Counted from the first letter of the stretch, positions 24,223-32,037 are shown. The stretch: 64,000 bases of DNA from Albibacterium sp963696875 (GCA_963696875.1 CAVOLQ010000002.1:773680-837679), one strand, 5' to 3'. The notes: generated by a model not told the origin, from the letters alone. Numbers and translations: made by a program.

Positions 24223-24331
24223 AACAAAAGGAGATAGATTGACATCTAGCGAAGTCGAAGAAGCTCGCCCTGTTATCATTTCTTTATTCAATAAATGTAA
24301 AAAAGTGCAGGAAAGAACCTCATGGCATTGA
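24212..24331 (+). CDS. Short truncated hypothetical frame
   Basis: A 39-residue frame begins inside the DUF4180 stop region (MEIKTKGDRLTSSEVEEARP, then VIISLFNKCKKVQERTSWH) and stops before 24331. It could be the first part of a gene once coupled to DUF4180. I do not recognise it. Confidence 0.3.
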   Translation: MEIKTKGDRLTSSEVEEARPVIISLFNKCKKVQERTSWH

Positions 24332-24402
24332 TGTAAGTAGCGATGAAATTGGGTTGCATTAGAATGTAATAGAATTTCCAAAATGAAAATATAAAACGAA
24401 GA

Positions 24403-24535
24403 CACAACAATGTATAAACGCAATAGCAGAGTTAGTGTTTAACCAAAAGTAATTCTATGAATTTCTAGTCAGTTATAAACTGAAGATCATGCATAAAGAC
24501 CGCTACTGCGCTTATAAATGACCATTAAATATAGA
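24403..24535. repeat. attC-like element
   Basis: The left half contains ACAACAATGTATAAACGCAA followed by TAGCAG. The right half (about 24496-24530) contains GACCGCTACTGCGCTTATAA, its imperfect inverse (TTATAAGCGCAGTAGCGGTC). The core GTATAAACGCAgTAGCGG is shared with the element at 5430-5620, which lies about 19 kb away. It separates the DUF4180 unit from the SnoaL-like gene. Confidence 0.5.
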
Positions 24536-24565
24536 AATAATATAACAATACAATAGAAAATAAAT

Positions 24566-24967
24566 ATGGAAAACAACTCACTAGCAATCGCACAAAATTT
24601 CCTAAAACATCTTACAGAAAGAAATTTGGAGGATTTAACAAGCTTATTCTCTGAAAACTTGGATTGGTATATCCCAGGTGACGAAAGTAAAGCAGAATGG
24701 TTAGGAAAAAGAAATAATCGAAAAGATGTTTCTGCCTTTTATGAATTATTATGGAAAAACACCGAACCTGTTTCTGCAAAAATTGACAACATGTTCACTG
24801 ATAAACAGAATGCAGTAATTACAGGAGAGTTCTCGACTAGAATGATTGCCACTAACAAAATAGTTGACTCTATGTTTTGCATTCAGATGCAGATTCAAAG
24901 TAATCAAATAGTTAAATACAGATTATTGGAAGACAGTTATGCTGTTTCAAAAGCACTAACAAAATAA
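24566..24967 (+). CDS. SnoaL-like/NTF2 fold protein
   Basis: The 133-residue protein has an N-terminal helix AIAQNFLKHLTERNLEDLTS followed by LFSENLDWYIPGDESKAEWL. The sheet strands AVITGEFSTRMIATNKIVDS and MFCIQMQIQSNQIVKYRLLE are typical of SnoaL-like ketosteroid-isomerase-fold proteins. A WYIPG motif near residue 37 is common in this subgroup. Substrate unknown. It starts 30 bp after the attC-like element, in cassette-like position. Confidence 0.8.
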   Translation: MENNSLAIAQNFLKHLTERNLEDLTSLFSENLDWYIPGDESKAEWLGKRNNRKDVSAFYELLWKNTEPVSAKIDNMFTDKQNAVITGEFSTRMIATNKIVDSMFCIQMQIQSNQIVKYRLLEDSYAVSKALTK

Positions 24968-25131
24968 ATCGATTATTAATTTGCTGGGAAAAATTGAGAA
25001 AAGTATGCACATAAAAAAGAATAACTGGCAAAAATAGAATAGTAAAAAAACAACATGTAAATCAATGATATTTTACAATGATTGGATTTCTGTTTTTTTC
25101 TTAAACAAAAATTTCAAAAATTAAATCTCTA

Positions 25132-25281
25132 ATGAATTTTATTATAAGCATAGGGTTGCTTTTAGTTATAAATCCCATTTGCCAAGTAAAACAAAATTAT
25201 TCAGATACCAAATCAAAAAAGGAAGTAAAAATGGAAACGAAAAACCGAGACACAATACAAGTTAGTGTAATCGGGAAATAA
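25132..25281 (+). pseudogene. Truncated exported protein frame
   Basis: The 49-residue frame has a signal-like N-terminus (MNFIISIGLLLVINPICQVK) and a lysine-rich segment ending METKNRDTIQVSVIGK. The last part looks like the opening strand of a small globular domain that is cut off right before the half site at 25283-25316. It is probably the 5' end of a lost gene. Confidence 0.4.
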
Positions 25282-25282
25282 C

Positions 25283-25316
25283 AATGCACAAAATTTCCAC
25301 TATGTTAGCGGTTCGT
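25283..25316. repeat. attC-like half site
   Basis: AATGCACAAAATTTCCACTA followed by TGTTAGCGGTTCGTTG resembles the half ATGCACAACATTGTATAAAAGTAATAGCGG seen at 5582-5620 in reverse. It lies exactly where the exported-protein frame ends and just before the convergent SRPBCC gene. The partner half is not visible. Confidence 0.35.
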
Positions 25317-25334
25317 TGTTTTCTTTACTCCGAT

Positions 25335-25790
25335 TTATCTTTCGATTATACTTTGGCCTTCGTTAATCAAGGGCAATAATTTATTTTGCAAATAATTTGT
25401 CCAAGAAGGAGCACAAGAGTTGTAGCATTCAATTTCAGTGGTCAGGCCTTTGTGTGTGAAAGTGAGTTGTGTTTTGCCACCTGTATTAGAAATTTCAAAA
25501 ACAATTTGTGTACCTATCCACTCGTCCGTTTTTTCTACAAAGCCCAATACACTTTTGGTAACGAGCCAAACCACTTTTTCATTGGGAATTACCTCCACTA
25601 TTTTTTGTGTGCATTGATGAACACCACCTGCTGCACTAAAACTAAATTCATCATTTAGGTTTTCTGTACTGCCTGTAAATTCTTCATTGTGATAGCCCGT
25701 CCACCAATCACGAACTTTGAGAATTGCTTGATACACTTCTTGTGGCGTTCGCTCTGTCAGAAGCGTGAGTTTAAAATCTGATGCTTTCAT
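25335..25790 (-). CDS. SRPBCC domain protein
   Basis: I chose the ATG at 25790 (MKASDFKLTLLTERTPQEVY). A longer frame to 25823 adds a basic tail unlike the family. The protein has about 151 residues with the START-like pattern QAILKVRDWWTGYHNEEFTG, VWLVTKSVLGFVEKTDEWIG then TQIVFEISNTGGKTQLTFTH, and a C-terminal helix. Likely a small-ligand-binding protein of the AHSA1 type. Its 5' side abuts the displaced DinB fragment. Confidence 0.85.
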   Translation of the reverse strand: MKASDFKLTLLTERTPQEVYQAILKVRDWWTGYHNEEFTGSTENLNDEFSFSAAGGVHQCTQKIVEVIPNEKVVWLVTKSVLGFVEKTDEWIGTQIVFEISNTGGKTQLTFTHKGLTTEIECYNSCAPSWTNYLQNKLLPLINEGQSIIER

Positions 25791-25849
25791 TTTTTTACAA
25801 TCTAAAATTTTTTCCTTTTGCAATCGCAGTTGATATTTGTCCGCAATGA

Positions 25850-26008
25850 TGTGAATTATGAAATAGAAGTATCGATAAAAGTTTTATTTTCGAAATTTTC
25901 CCGAACCAGGGTGTATCTATTTCTTCAAGCCATTCGTTGTCTGTTGTATTAAGAACTAATTTTTTAAGAGTGCTGTAACCCTTTTCAAAATACGCATGGC
26001 TTATTTCA
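25850..26008 (-). pseudogene. Duplicated DinB gene fragment
   Basis: Positions 25901-26008 are identical to 15514-15621 (108 bp) inside the intact dinB-like gene. The preceding 60-70 bp are similar at roughly four bases in five. The copy carries the C-terminal half of the DinB coding sequence without start or end. The joint at 26008 is abrupt. Confidence 0.75.
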
Positions 26009-26122
26009 GAGATTTAACAGAGTTAATTGAAATACATAAAGTATTATTGCGTTCTGGCGATGTTGGTGTAGGAACTAATTATATTTTGATTGGCTCATGA
26101 TTGGTTCAATTGGCTCATAATT

Positions 26123-26253
26123 GAATCATTAGTGGTTTAATAGTAATTAAAATGAGTATTTTTATTCCATCATTATTGCAGCAATTGCATCATTATTGCA
26201 CCATCATTGAATCATCATTGGTTCAAATCGTAATTACAATGAGTATTTGCATT
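26123..26253. repeat. Imperfect 44-bp direct duplication, 86-bp period
   Basis: Two copies of GAATCATtAgTGGTTtAAt with GTAATTAaAATGAGTATTT start at 26123 and 26209. Between them lie short CATCATTATTGCA repeats. AT-rich, non-coding, upstream of a GNAT gene. Possibly replication slippage. Confidence 0.5.
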
Positions 26254-26320
26254 TCCGTTCTAAAATCGTGTTTTGCTTATCCAACAATGCTTGCTGATTG
26301 CAGCGCCAAGTCAAATCAAA

Positions 26321-26812
26321 ATGAAAGAAAAGAAAATAACGTTGATCAAGTACGCATTAACTGACTTTGATGACTACAAAACGCTCGTTAATGATGATGA
26401 AGTAATGAAATATATCTCGGGAAAAGGATTGACAGAAAATGAAGCGAAGACAAAATTCAACTCGATAATTAATATCGGTAAAATGGAAGAAACGCTTGGA
26501 TATTTTAAAGTGCTCAATCATGAAAACCAGCTTATCGGTGATTGTAAGCTAGTTCGGTATAAAAATGGCAATTCAATTCTTGAAATTGGATACCTTTTAA
26601 AGAAAGAACATTGGCGAAAAGGATTTGGGACAGTAATATGTAATAAATTGCTCGCTATGGCCACCAACACCCATCCCGAATTGGACATTATTGGAATTAT
26701 TGACCCTGCCAATCAAGCCTCAAAAGCACTATTAACCAAAATGGGCTTTGAGCCTTATTTTATGGGAATCGAAAATAAAATGCCTACTGAAAAACTAATT
26801 CTAAAAAGGTGA
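26321..26812 (+). CDS. GNAT family N-acetyltransferase
   Basis: The ATG at 26321 (MKEKKITLIKYALTDFDDYK) gives 163 residues. A longer frame from 26273 would start within repeat DNA. The acetyl-CoA-binding motif is EIGYLLKKEHWRKGFGTVIC (about 85-104), followed by PANQASKALLTKMGFEPYFM near 128-147, as in RimJ/RimL-type transferases. Substrate unknown. Single gene between repeats and the broken ORF6N gene. Confidence 0.85.
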   Translation: MKEKKITLIKYALTDFDDYKTLVNDDEVMKYISGKGLTENEAKTKFNSIINIGKMEETLGYFKVLNHENQLIGDCKLVRYKNGNSILEIGYLLKKEHWRKGFGTVICNKLLAMATNTHPELDIIGIIDPANQASKALLTKMGFEPYFMGIENKMPTEKLILKR

Positions 26813-26844
26813 CACAACGGCTAATGGATTAGATGTACCGCAAA

Positions 26845-26963
26845 ACCTTTACCAAATTAGGGGGCAGAAGGTGATGCTGCATTTTAATCTCGCTAAACTA
26901 TATGAAGTAGAAAATCGTGCTCTTAAACAAGCGGTCTAACGAAAACAGCAAAGGTTTCCAAAC
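26845..26963 (+). pseudogene. ORF6N domain protein, 5' half interrupted by the RIT element
   Basis: The frame reads YQIRGQKVMLHFNLAKLYEV then ENRALKQAV, stop, RKQQRFPN, the ORF6N (phage/plasmid DNA-binding) domain. The in-frame TAA replaces the usual Lys in AVKRN. The reading breaks after RFPN at the element boundary (26960-26964 AAACG) and resumes with DFMFQL at 30490. Both the stop and the insertion show it is inactive. Confidence 0.7.
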
Positions 26964-27082
26964 GTTATGCAAAGCTTTACATAACTTCAGTTATGTAAAC
27001 AAAATGATTATGTAAAGTTTAAGCTATTAATGCCTACTATTTACTTCTAGACAGGATTTGAAAGATTTCACTTTACATAATC
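26964..27082. repeat. RIT left terminus with nested repeats
   Basis: The order is GTTATGCAAAG + CTTTACATAAC (26964-26985, one mismatch in the dyad), GTTATGTAAAC (26990-27000), GATTATGTAAAG (27006-27017) and its inverse CTTTACATAATC (27071-27082). These are likely binding sites of the recombinases. The first recombinase gene starts 54 bp further on. Confidence 0.7.
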
Positions 27083-27136
27083 ATACTCGATATTTTTGTT
27101 AGTGGGCGATGTTGCCCCAAACAAAATATTGTATCA

Positions 27137-28393
27137 ATGAAACACAAACCCAAGAAATTAGAAGACCTCATAGGCGAGATCAGGGCTTATTTTAAAAATG
27201 ATCGAAGAGTGGCTGACAATACGATTTTAAGCTACCGCACGTATTGGCGAAAGTTCGAGAATTATCTTTTAACACATGAGATCGTTTTGGTAGATACGAC
27301 TGTTTGTAAAGATTATTTGTCTCATCTATTTGCAGATAAGGACCTCAAAACGCTAACAGGCTATGAAAAGATGAACTTAATGGTTATCAATGACCTCATT
27401 GAATTCCAAGAAACTGGGATCGTGCTAAGGATAAAAAATACCCTAATTGCTTTTGAAGGCTCGGTGGGTAAACTGATGACTGAATACATCGTTGACCGAT
27501 GTGCTCAAAGGTATTCCCAACAGACACTCTATATATACAGATTATACCTGTCTGATTTCTTGAATTATTTAATACAGAACAATATCCAGTCGATAAAGGA
27601 TCTAAATGAACTGCACCTCTTAATGTATTTCAAACGCTTTAAGCCACAAAAGCAGGCAACGGCAAGTAGAACCATAGTTGTTATCAGGGGCTTTTTTAGC
27701 TTCTTATATAAACAGCAAATCCTTGATGTCGATTATTCCAAGATCATTCCTAAAAACGGTTATAGGCTACAGGCGAAGCTACCTTCCACCTATGCAACAG
27801 CTGAAGTTGTAAAACTGATTGATTCCATCGATAGAGCTTGCGCTACTGGTAAACGCAATTATGCGATTATATTATTGGCCGCAAAATTAGGCTTGAGGGC
27901 TTCTGATATAGCTAATATCCAATTCAGTAATATTGATTGGACGCAAAGCGCAATTAAGATGGCACAGTATAAAACAGGCAGGGCACTGGAATTACCCCTG
28001 CTACCGGAGGTGGGTAATGCCATCATTGACTACTTAAGATATGGCAGGCCAAAATCAAATAGCCCATATGTTTTTCTTTTGGCTGTTTCGCCGTATAAAG
28101 AACTGATGCCCACTTCAATTTATACGATAGTAAAACAAGCCTTTTCAAATACAGATATAAACACATTACATAAAAAACGGGGGCCTCATGCGCTTAGACA
28201 TAGTTTGGCCGGGCGTCTGCTTGAAAATAAAACTACCCTGCCAGTTATTTCAGAAATTTTGGGTCATGAAAACACTGAAACAACCCGGTATTATTTACGT
28301 GTTGATCTGCAATCACTCCGTCATTGCGTATTAGATGTTCCTACGGTGCCCATATCGTTTTATACGCAGAAAGGAGGATACTTTTATGCCTAA
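27137..28393 (+). CDS. ritA: Tyrosine recombinase RitA
   Basis: The 418-residue first recombinase of the trio has an N-terminal SAM-like core-binding part (DRRVADNTILSYRTYWRKFE). Its catalytic domain shows Arg in LAAKLGLRASDIANI (about 250-264), HALRHSLAGRL (about 354-364), LGHENTETTRYYLRVD with nucleophile Tyr near 388, and a short tail. RIT recombinases act together in DNA strand exchange. Its 3' end overlaps the start of ritB by 8 bp, so translation is coupled. Confidence 0.85.
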   Translation: MKHKPKKLEDLIGEIRAYFKNDRRVADNTILSYRTYWRKFENYLLTHEIVLVDTTVCKDYLSHLFADKDLKTLTGYEKMNLMVINDLIEFQETGIVLRIKNTLIAFEGSVGKLMTEYIVDRCAQRYSQQTLYIYRLYLSDFLNYLIQNNIQSIKDLNELHLLMYFKRFKPQKQATASRTIVVIRGFFSFLYKQQILDVDYSKIIPKNGYRLQAKLPSTYATAEVVKLIDSIDRACATGKRNYAIILLAAKLGLRASDIANIQFSNIDWTQSAIKMAQYKTGRALELPLLPEVGNAIIDYLRYGRPKSNSPYVFLLAVSPYKELMPTSIYTIVKQAFSNTDINTLHKKRGPHALRHSLAGRLLENKTTLPVISEILGHENTETTRYYLRVDLQSLRHCVLDVPTVPISFYTQKGGYFYA

Positions 28394-29378
28394 AATAAAC
28401 TACTGGGGCATTTATGCCAATCATATCGAACAGTTTGTATCCTTTAAAAGAAGTCTTGGTTATAAGTACTTAGAGCAAGAAAAGTTGTTCGCCAAATTCG
28501 ACCGGTTTACCATTGAAGCAGGAGAAACTACTGTTGGTATTTCTAAAGAACTATCGGATAAATGGTTTGCAAAAATGGGCAACGAATCTGACAATTATCG
28601 ATATGCGCGTTGTGTTTGCATCAATCAGTTTTCCTCTTATCTGTGCAATATCAATATCCGTTCATTTGTTGGCAAACTGCCCAAACAAAGAGATTCCTTT
28701 GTTCCGTATGTTTTCTCAAAAACAGAGATGGCAAATATCTTTAATGCTTGCGATGAATTAGCTACAAAATGCCTGAAGATGAATTCTTCGGTGTTCTCGA
28801 TGCCGCTTTTGATCAGGTTCCTATATGGTACAGGGTTACGTATCAATGAAGCGTTAGGGCTAAGAAATAAAGACTTCAACCTGATCGATAACTATATTGT
28901 AGTGAAAGACAGTAAAAATGGTTTGGAACGAACTGTGCCACTTTCAGGTTCGTTAGCAATCGAATGCCAAACATACTTAGAATATAGAGATCAACTCCCT
29001 ATCGATACTTCTGATGATAGCCCTTTCTTCGTAACACTAAATGGTTCATCCTTTAAATGGTCATCCGTTTACCGTTGGTTCAGAAAGATATTAATAAAGT
29101 CGGAAATTGCTTTTGTTGGTGGTACACATTGTCATTCAGGTCCGAGAATCCATGATATAAGGCATACCACAGCCTGTCATTCTTTGGCAAGAATGGTTGA
29201 TGATGGACTCGATTTATATTGCTCGCTACCTATCATCTCCACATTCTTAGGCCATCAATCCCTTAAAGCTACAGACCTGTATGTTAGGCTGACTGCCGAG
29301 ATGTATCCTGGTCTTCTTAAAAATGCCGACTTATTATGTTTAAACGTTTTCCCAAGCCTTGAATATGAAGCCTACTGA
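28386..29378 (+). CDS. ritB: Tyrosine recombinase RitB
   Basis: The start at 28386 (MPKINYWGIYANHIEQFVSF) is preferred because AAAGGAGG, an unusually strong ribosome site for this phylum, lies 8 bp before it. A longer frame from 28335 has none. The 330 residues hold Arg in FLYGTGLRINEALGLRNKDF, RIHDIRHTTACHSLARM and LGHQSLKATDLYVRLT with the catalytic Tyr. It is the middle gene of the trio and overlaps both neighbours. Confidence 0.85.
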   Translation: MPKINYWGIYANHIEQFVSFKRSLGYKYLEQEKLFAKFDRFTIEAGETTVGISKELSDKWFAKMGNESDNYRYARCVCINQFSSYLCNINIRSFVGKLPKQRDSFVPYVFSKTEMANIFNACDELATKCLKMNSSVFSMPLLIRFLYGTGLRINEALGLRNKDFNLIDNYIVVKDSKNGLERTVPLSGSLAIECQTYLEYRDQLPIDTSDDSPFFVTLNGSSFKWSSVYRWFRKILIKSEIAFVGGTHCHSGPRIHDIRHTTACHSLARMVDDGLDLYCSLPIISTFLGHQSLKATDLYVRLTAEMYPGLLKNADLLCLNVFPSLEYEAY

Positions 29379-30384
29379 TTTCTCAAAATACCTGACGGAT
29401 TTTTTTACAAAATATCTGACCCATGAAAGGGGCTTAAGTGCAAATACCGTCGTATCATATCGCGATACATTTATTCTGCTGATAACATTTATGGAACGCA
29501 AAAAAGGCATTAAGCCAGAAAAGCTTGAGCTAATATCAATAACTAAAAAGCTGATCGTAGAGTTCCTGGACTGGCTGGAATCGGAAAGGAGATCAGGTAC
29601 AGCAACCAGAAATCAAAGGCTTGCTGCAATACATTCGTTTTTTAGATATGTGCAATACCAACGACCGGATTACTTACATGAATATCAACAGATCATGTCT
29701 ATACGGATTAAAAAGGTGAGCAAGCCCGTAATGAGTTACCTGACAATTGATGGCATTAGATTGTTGTTGCAACAGCCTGATGTTAGCATCAGGAAAGGCA
29801 GGCGGGATCTAGCATTATTATCTTTGTTGTACGATACAGGCGCCCGGGTACAGGAAATCATTGATCTTACACCTGCATCAGTCCGCTTTAATAAACCACA
29901 TACCATCCTTTTGAAAGGTAAGGGAAATAAAAGCCGGGTTATTCCGCTATTAGATGATCAAGTTGATATATTGAAAAAGTATATGACCGAATGGAAATTG
30001 ATGGAGCCGTTCGCAAACCAGTATCCACTTTTTGCTAATAGCTATCATCAAAAACTAACCAGGGCCGGCATTACCAATATACTGTTTAAATATGTGAAAA
30101 TGGCACGGGAGAAAGATCAGGGTCTAATTCCTGAAAGGATAAGCTGTCATTCTTTGCGGCATTCTAAAGCGATGCATCTTCTGCAAGCTGGAATAAACCT
30201 GGTCTACATCAGGGACATTCTCGGCCATGTATCTGTCCAAACCACTGAGATATATGCCAAAGCGGATGCTAATCTAAAAAGGCAAGCTCTTGAAAAGGCA
30301 TATATAAATGTTAAACCTGCCGAAGTTGTTGATGCAATGTGGATAGGAAATACGGGTCTCAAAGCCTGGTTAAATAGCTTTTAA
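29359..30384 (+). CDS. ritC: Tyrosine recombinase RitC
   Basis: The 341-residue protein has the core-binding N-terminus YLTHERGLSANTVVSYRDTF and a canonical catalytic domain: Arg in LLYDTGARVQEIIDL (about 157-171), SCHSLRHSKAMHLLQAGINL (about 260-279), LGHVSVQTTEIYAKAD with nucleophile Tyr near 300. It is the most XerC-like of the three. It overlaps ritB by 20 bp, and the element's right terminus begins right after its stop. Confidence 0.85.
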   Translation: MNMKPTDFSKYLTDFFTKYLTHERGLSANTVVSYRDTFILLITFMERKKGIKPEKLELISITKKLIVEFLDWLESERRSGTATRNQRLAAIHSFFRYVQYQRPDYLHEYQQIMSIRIKKVSKPVMSYLTIDGIRLLLQQPDVSIRKGRRDLALLSLLYDTGARVQEIIDLTPASVRFNKPHTILLKGKGNKSRVIPLLDDQVDILKKYMTEWKLMEPFANQYPLFANSYHQKLTRAGITNILFKYVKMAREKDQGLIPERISCHSLRHSKAMHLLQAGINLVYIRDILGHVSVQTTEIYAKADANLKRQALEKAYINVKPAEVVDAMWIGNTGLKAWLNSF

Positions 30385-30391
30385 CTGCAAG

Positions 30392-30486
30392 GATTATGTA
30401 AAGCAAACTCCATTAAAATCCATTCAGGAATAGATGGAAAGGCAACAATCGCTTTATACTTTACATAATCCTTTTGTTTACATAAC
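30392..30486. repeat. RIT right terminus
   Basis: GATTATGTAAAG (30392-30403), then CTTTACATAATC (30459-30470), 5 bp and GTTTACATAAC (30476-30486) mirror the left terminus, including the 5-bp spacing and the about 55-bp gap. Confidence 0.7.
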
Positions 30487-30628
30487 AAACGATTTTATGT
30501 TTCAGCTTACGAAAGATGAATGGCGTGAGCTTATCACAATCTGTGATAACCTCCCTGATGGTTTTCCAAAGGCTAGCTCGCAGCCCAAATGGCCGCATCT
30601 AGAATTGCAGATAGAAAAATGTACTTAG
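30487..30628 (+). pseudogene. ORF6N domain protein, 3' half
   Basis: Directly after the right terminus the frame reads NDFMFQLTKDEWRELITICD then NLPDGFPKASSQPK. It completes the ORF6N motif RFPxDFMFQLTxxE started at 26845-26963. The protein ends at 30628 with an altered tail instead of the usual PYAFTEQGV continuation, so it was probably already damaged or was short. Confidence 0.65.
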
Positions 30629-30861
30629 ATTTTATACTTTGCTCATAGTTGCACCTATAACCAATTTCAACGCGGTCGCCTAATTTTTGGCCGCGCTTTA
30701 GTTAGTGAAATATCTATCGAAAGAACTAAATATTTTAATATATTTACTTACAGTAAAATACAATGACAGATTTAGTGATTCAGGTTGTAGCGGTTGTGAG
30801 CTTAAGAAGTAAATTTCAGTTTTCATTACATCGCTAAACCGTTGCCCGTTGCTAAACAATT

Positions 30862-31161
30862 ATGAGAACGACAAGATTGCTATTTACATTTTATAAATCG
30901 TTTGCTTTTGCAAGCTTGGTAATTACATTGTTCGGTATAAGCATTACCTATACGTGGGGAATTAATGCTTTTATGGCTGTATTTTGGTTTAAAATCACTT
31001 CTCTCGGATTGATATTTTATCTTATCAACGATTCCAAAAGGGATGTGTTTTACTACTATAAAAATTTAGGATTATCAAAAAAGCGCTTGTGGATTATGAC
31101 TCTTTCCTTTGATGCCTTCCTTTTTTTAATATCAATATTTATAACATTAAAGATTAGATGA
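30862..31161 (+). CDS. Small membrane protein paired with an ABC ATPase
   Basis: The 99-residue protein has about three hydrophobic helices (FYKSFAFASLVITLFGISIT, FMAVFWFKITSLGLIFYLI, LWIMTLSFDAFLFLISIFIT). A DSKRDVFYYYKNLGLSKKRL segment between the second and third helices resembles the cytoplasmic coupling part of ABC-2 type permeases. Its stop overlaps the ATPase start by 4 bp. It is short for a permease, so it may be an auxiliary or reduced membrane subunit. Confidence 0.65.
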   Translation: MRTTRLLFTFYKSFAFASLVITLFGISITYTWGINAFMAVFWFKITSLGLIFYLINDSKRDVFYYYKNLGLSKKRLWIMTLSFDAFLFLISIFITLKIR

Positions 31162-31847
31162 TTAATACATTTGAGGTTGACAGCGTTACTTTGGAGTTTG
31201 ACACAAAAAAAGTTCTACAAGATGTGTATTTAAAAAGTGAAACTGAAAAAGTCACTGGCCTATTAGGAAGAAACGGATCGGGAAAATCTTGCTTAATGAA
31301 AATAATGTTTGGAGAACTTATCCCCAATTATAAATCTATCCGAATAAATGGTAATTCAATTATTAGTGCTTACCGTTCTCCAAAAGACTTAAAATACTTA
31401 CCTCAGACTAGATTTATTCCGAATTCTATGTCAATTAAAAGAGTATTTAATGATTTTAAACTAGACTTTTCTGACTTGATAGCTTGTTTTCCTGAGTTCA
31501 AAAAACACTATAAATCCAATATGAGCTATTTATCAGGTGGAGAAAGACGAATCATAGAAATATACACGATATTGGTATCTCAAACAAAATTTTGCATGTT
31601 GGATGAACCATTTTCTCAGGTCATGCCAATACATGTAGACACAATTAGAAAATTAATTGTACGCGAAAAAGCAAATAAAGGGCTAATAATTACCGATCAT
31701 ATGTACAAACATGTCATAGACATTTGTGATGATATTTATGTTATAAACCAGGGTAAGACTTATTTAGTAAATAGTATTCAAGATTTAGAAACACTGGGAT
31801 ATGCTCATATAAATGATCAATCACCAAACCTTAACCATTTCAGATAA
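31158..31847 (+). CDS. ABC transporter ATP-binding protein
   Basis: The 229-residue ATPase has Walker A GLLGRNGSGKSCLMK (about 34-48), Q-loop LPQTRF near 80, signature YLSGGERRIIEIY (about 125-137), Walker B FCMLDEPFSQ (about 148-157) and the H-loop ITDHMY near 180. It is coupled by ATGA overlap to the 99-residue membrane protein. The pair could form a small exporter; the substrate is unknown. No full-length permease lies nearby. Confidence 0.85.
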   Translation: MINTFEVDSVTLEFDTKKVLQDVYLKSETEKVTGLLGRNGSGKSCLMKIMFGELIPNYKSIRINGNSIISAYRSPKDLKYLPQTRFIPNSMSIKRVFNDFKLDFSDLIACFPEFKKHYKSNMSYLSGGERRIIEIYTILVSQTKFCMLDEPFSQVMPIHVDTIRKLIVREKANKGLIITDHMYKHVIDICDDIYVINQGKTYLVNSIQDLETLGYAHINDQSPNLNHFR

Positions 31848-31925
31848 TTAATGCATCGCTAATAGAAGCAACAAAATTAACATGTTTTCCTTTATTGCTT
31901 TCATAGATAAAATCTTTCAATAACA
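31848..31925 (-). pseudogene. DUF4180 fragment
   Basis: On the minus strand the frame encodes LKDFIYESNKGKHVNFVASI followed by SDALI, the C-terminal end of DUF4180 proteins (compare 14548-14832 and 23851-24222). Nothing else of the gene remains. It begins one base after the ABC ATPase stop on the opposite strand. Confidence 0.65.
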
Positions 31926-32037
31926 AAATAGACGAAACAGGATATACGTTTCTAATCCATTGATAGATTATCGAATTTTGTCAATCTTTTTGATTTGTTA
32001 TAAGAAATAGGCCGACAAGAATAATAGCAATTATTAG

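Larger units (their letters stand above)
26964..30486 (+). mobile_element. RIT element (three tyrosine recombinases) inserted in an ORF6N gene
   Basis: The 3.5-kb element carries three overlapping same-strand tyrosine recombinase genes (27137-30384), the definition of a Recombinase-in-Trio element. The ends mirror each other: GTTATGTAAAC (26990-27000), 5 bp, GATTATGTAAAG (27006-27017) on the left, and CTTTACATAATC (30459-30470), 5 bp, GTTTACATAAC (30476-30486) on the right. AAACG occurs at both borders (26960-26964 and 30487-30491), consistent with a short target duplication. An extra 22-bp near-palindrome (26964-26985) lies at the left border. Confidence 0.85.

Noticed and set aside
26030..26260. 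Possible CRISPR array
   Set aside because: The repeats are imperfect, of uneven period and without unique spacers; no cas genes are present. No CRISPR array was found anywhere in the window.
27137..30384. Phage or integrative-element integrase interpretation for the three recombinases
   Set aside because: Three overlapping recombinases with mirrored ends and no cargo fit a RIT element; no phage or conjugation genes are near, and no tRNA attachment site.
27137..30384. Integron integrase (IntI) acting on the attC-like repeats
   Set aside because: None of the three shows a recognisable IntI-specific insertion, and the trio layout argues against it. The link between them and the repeats is not supported.
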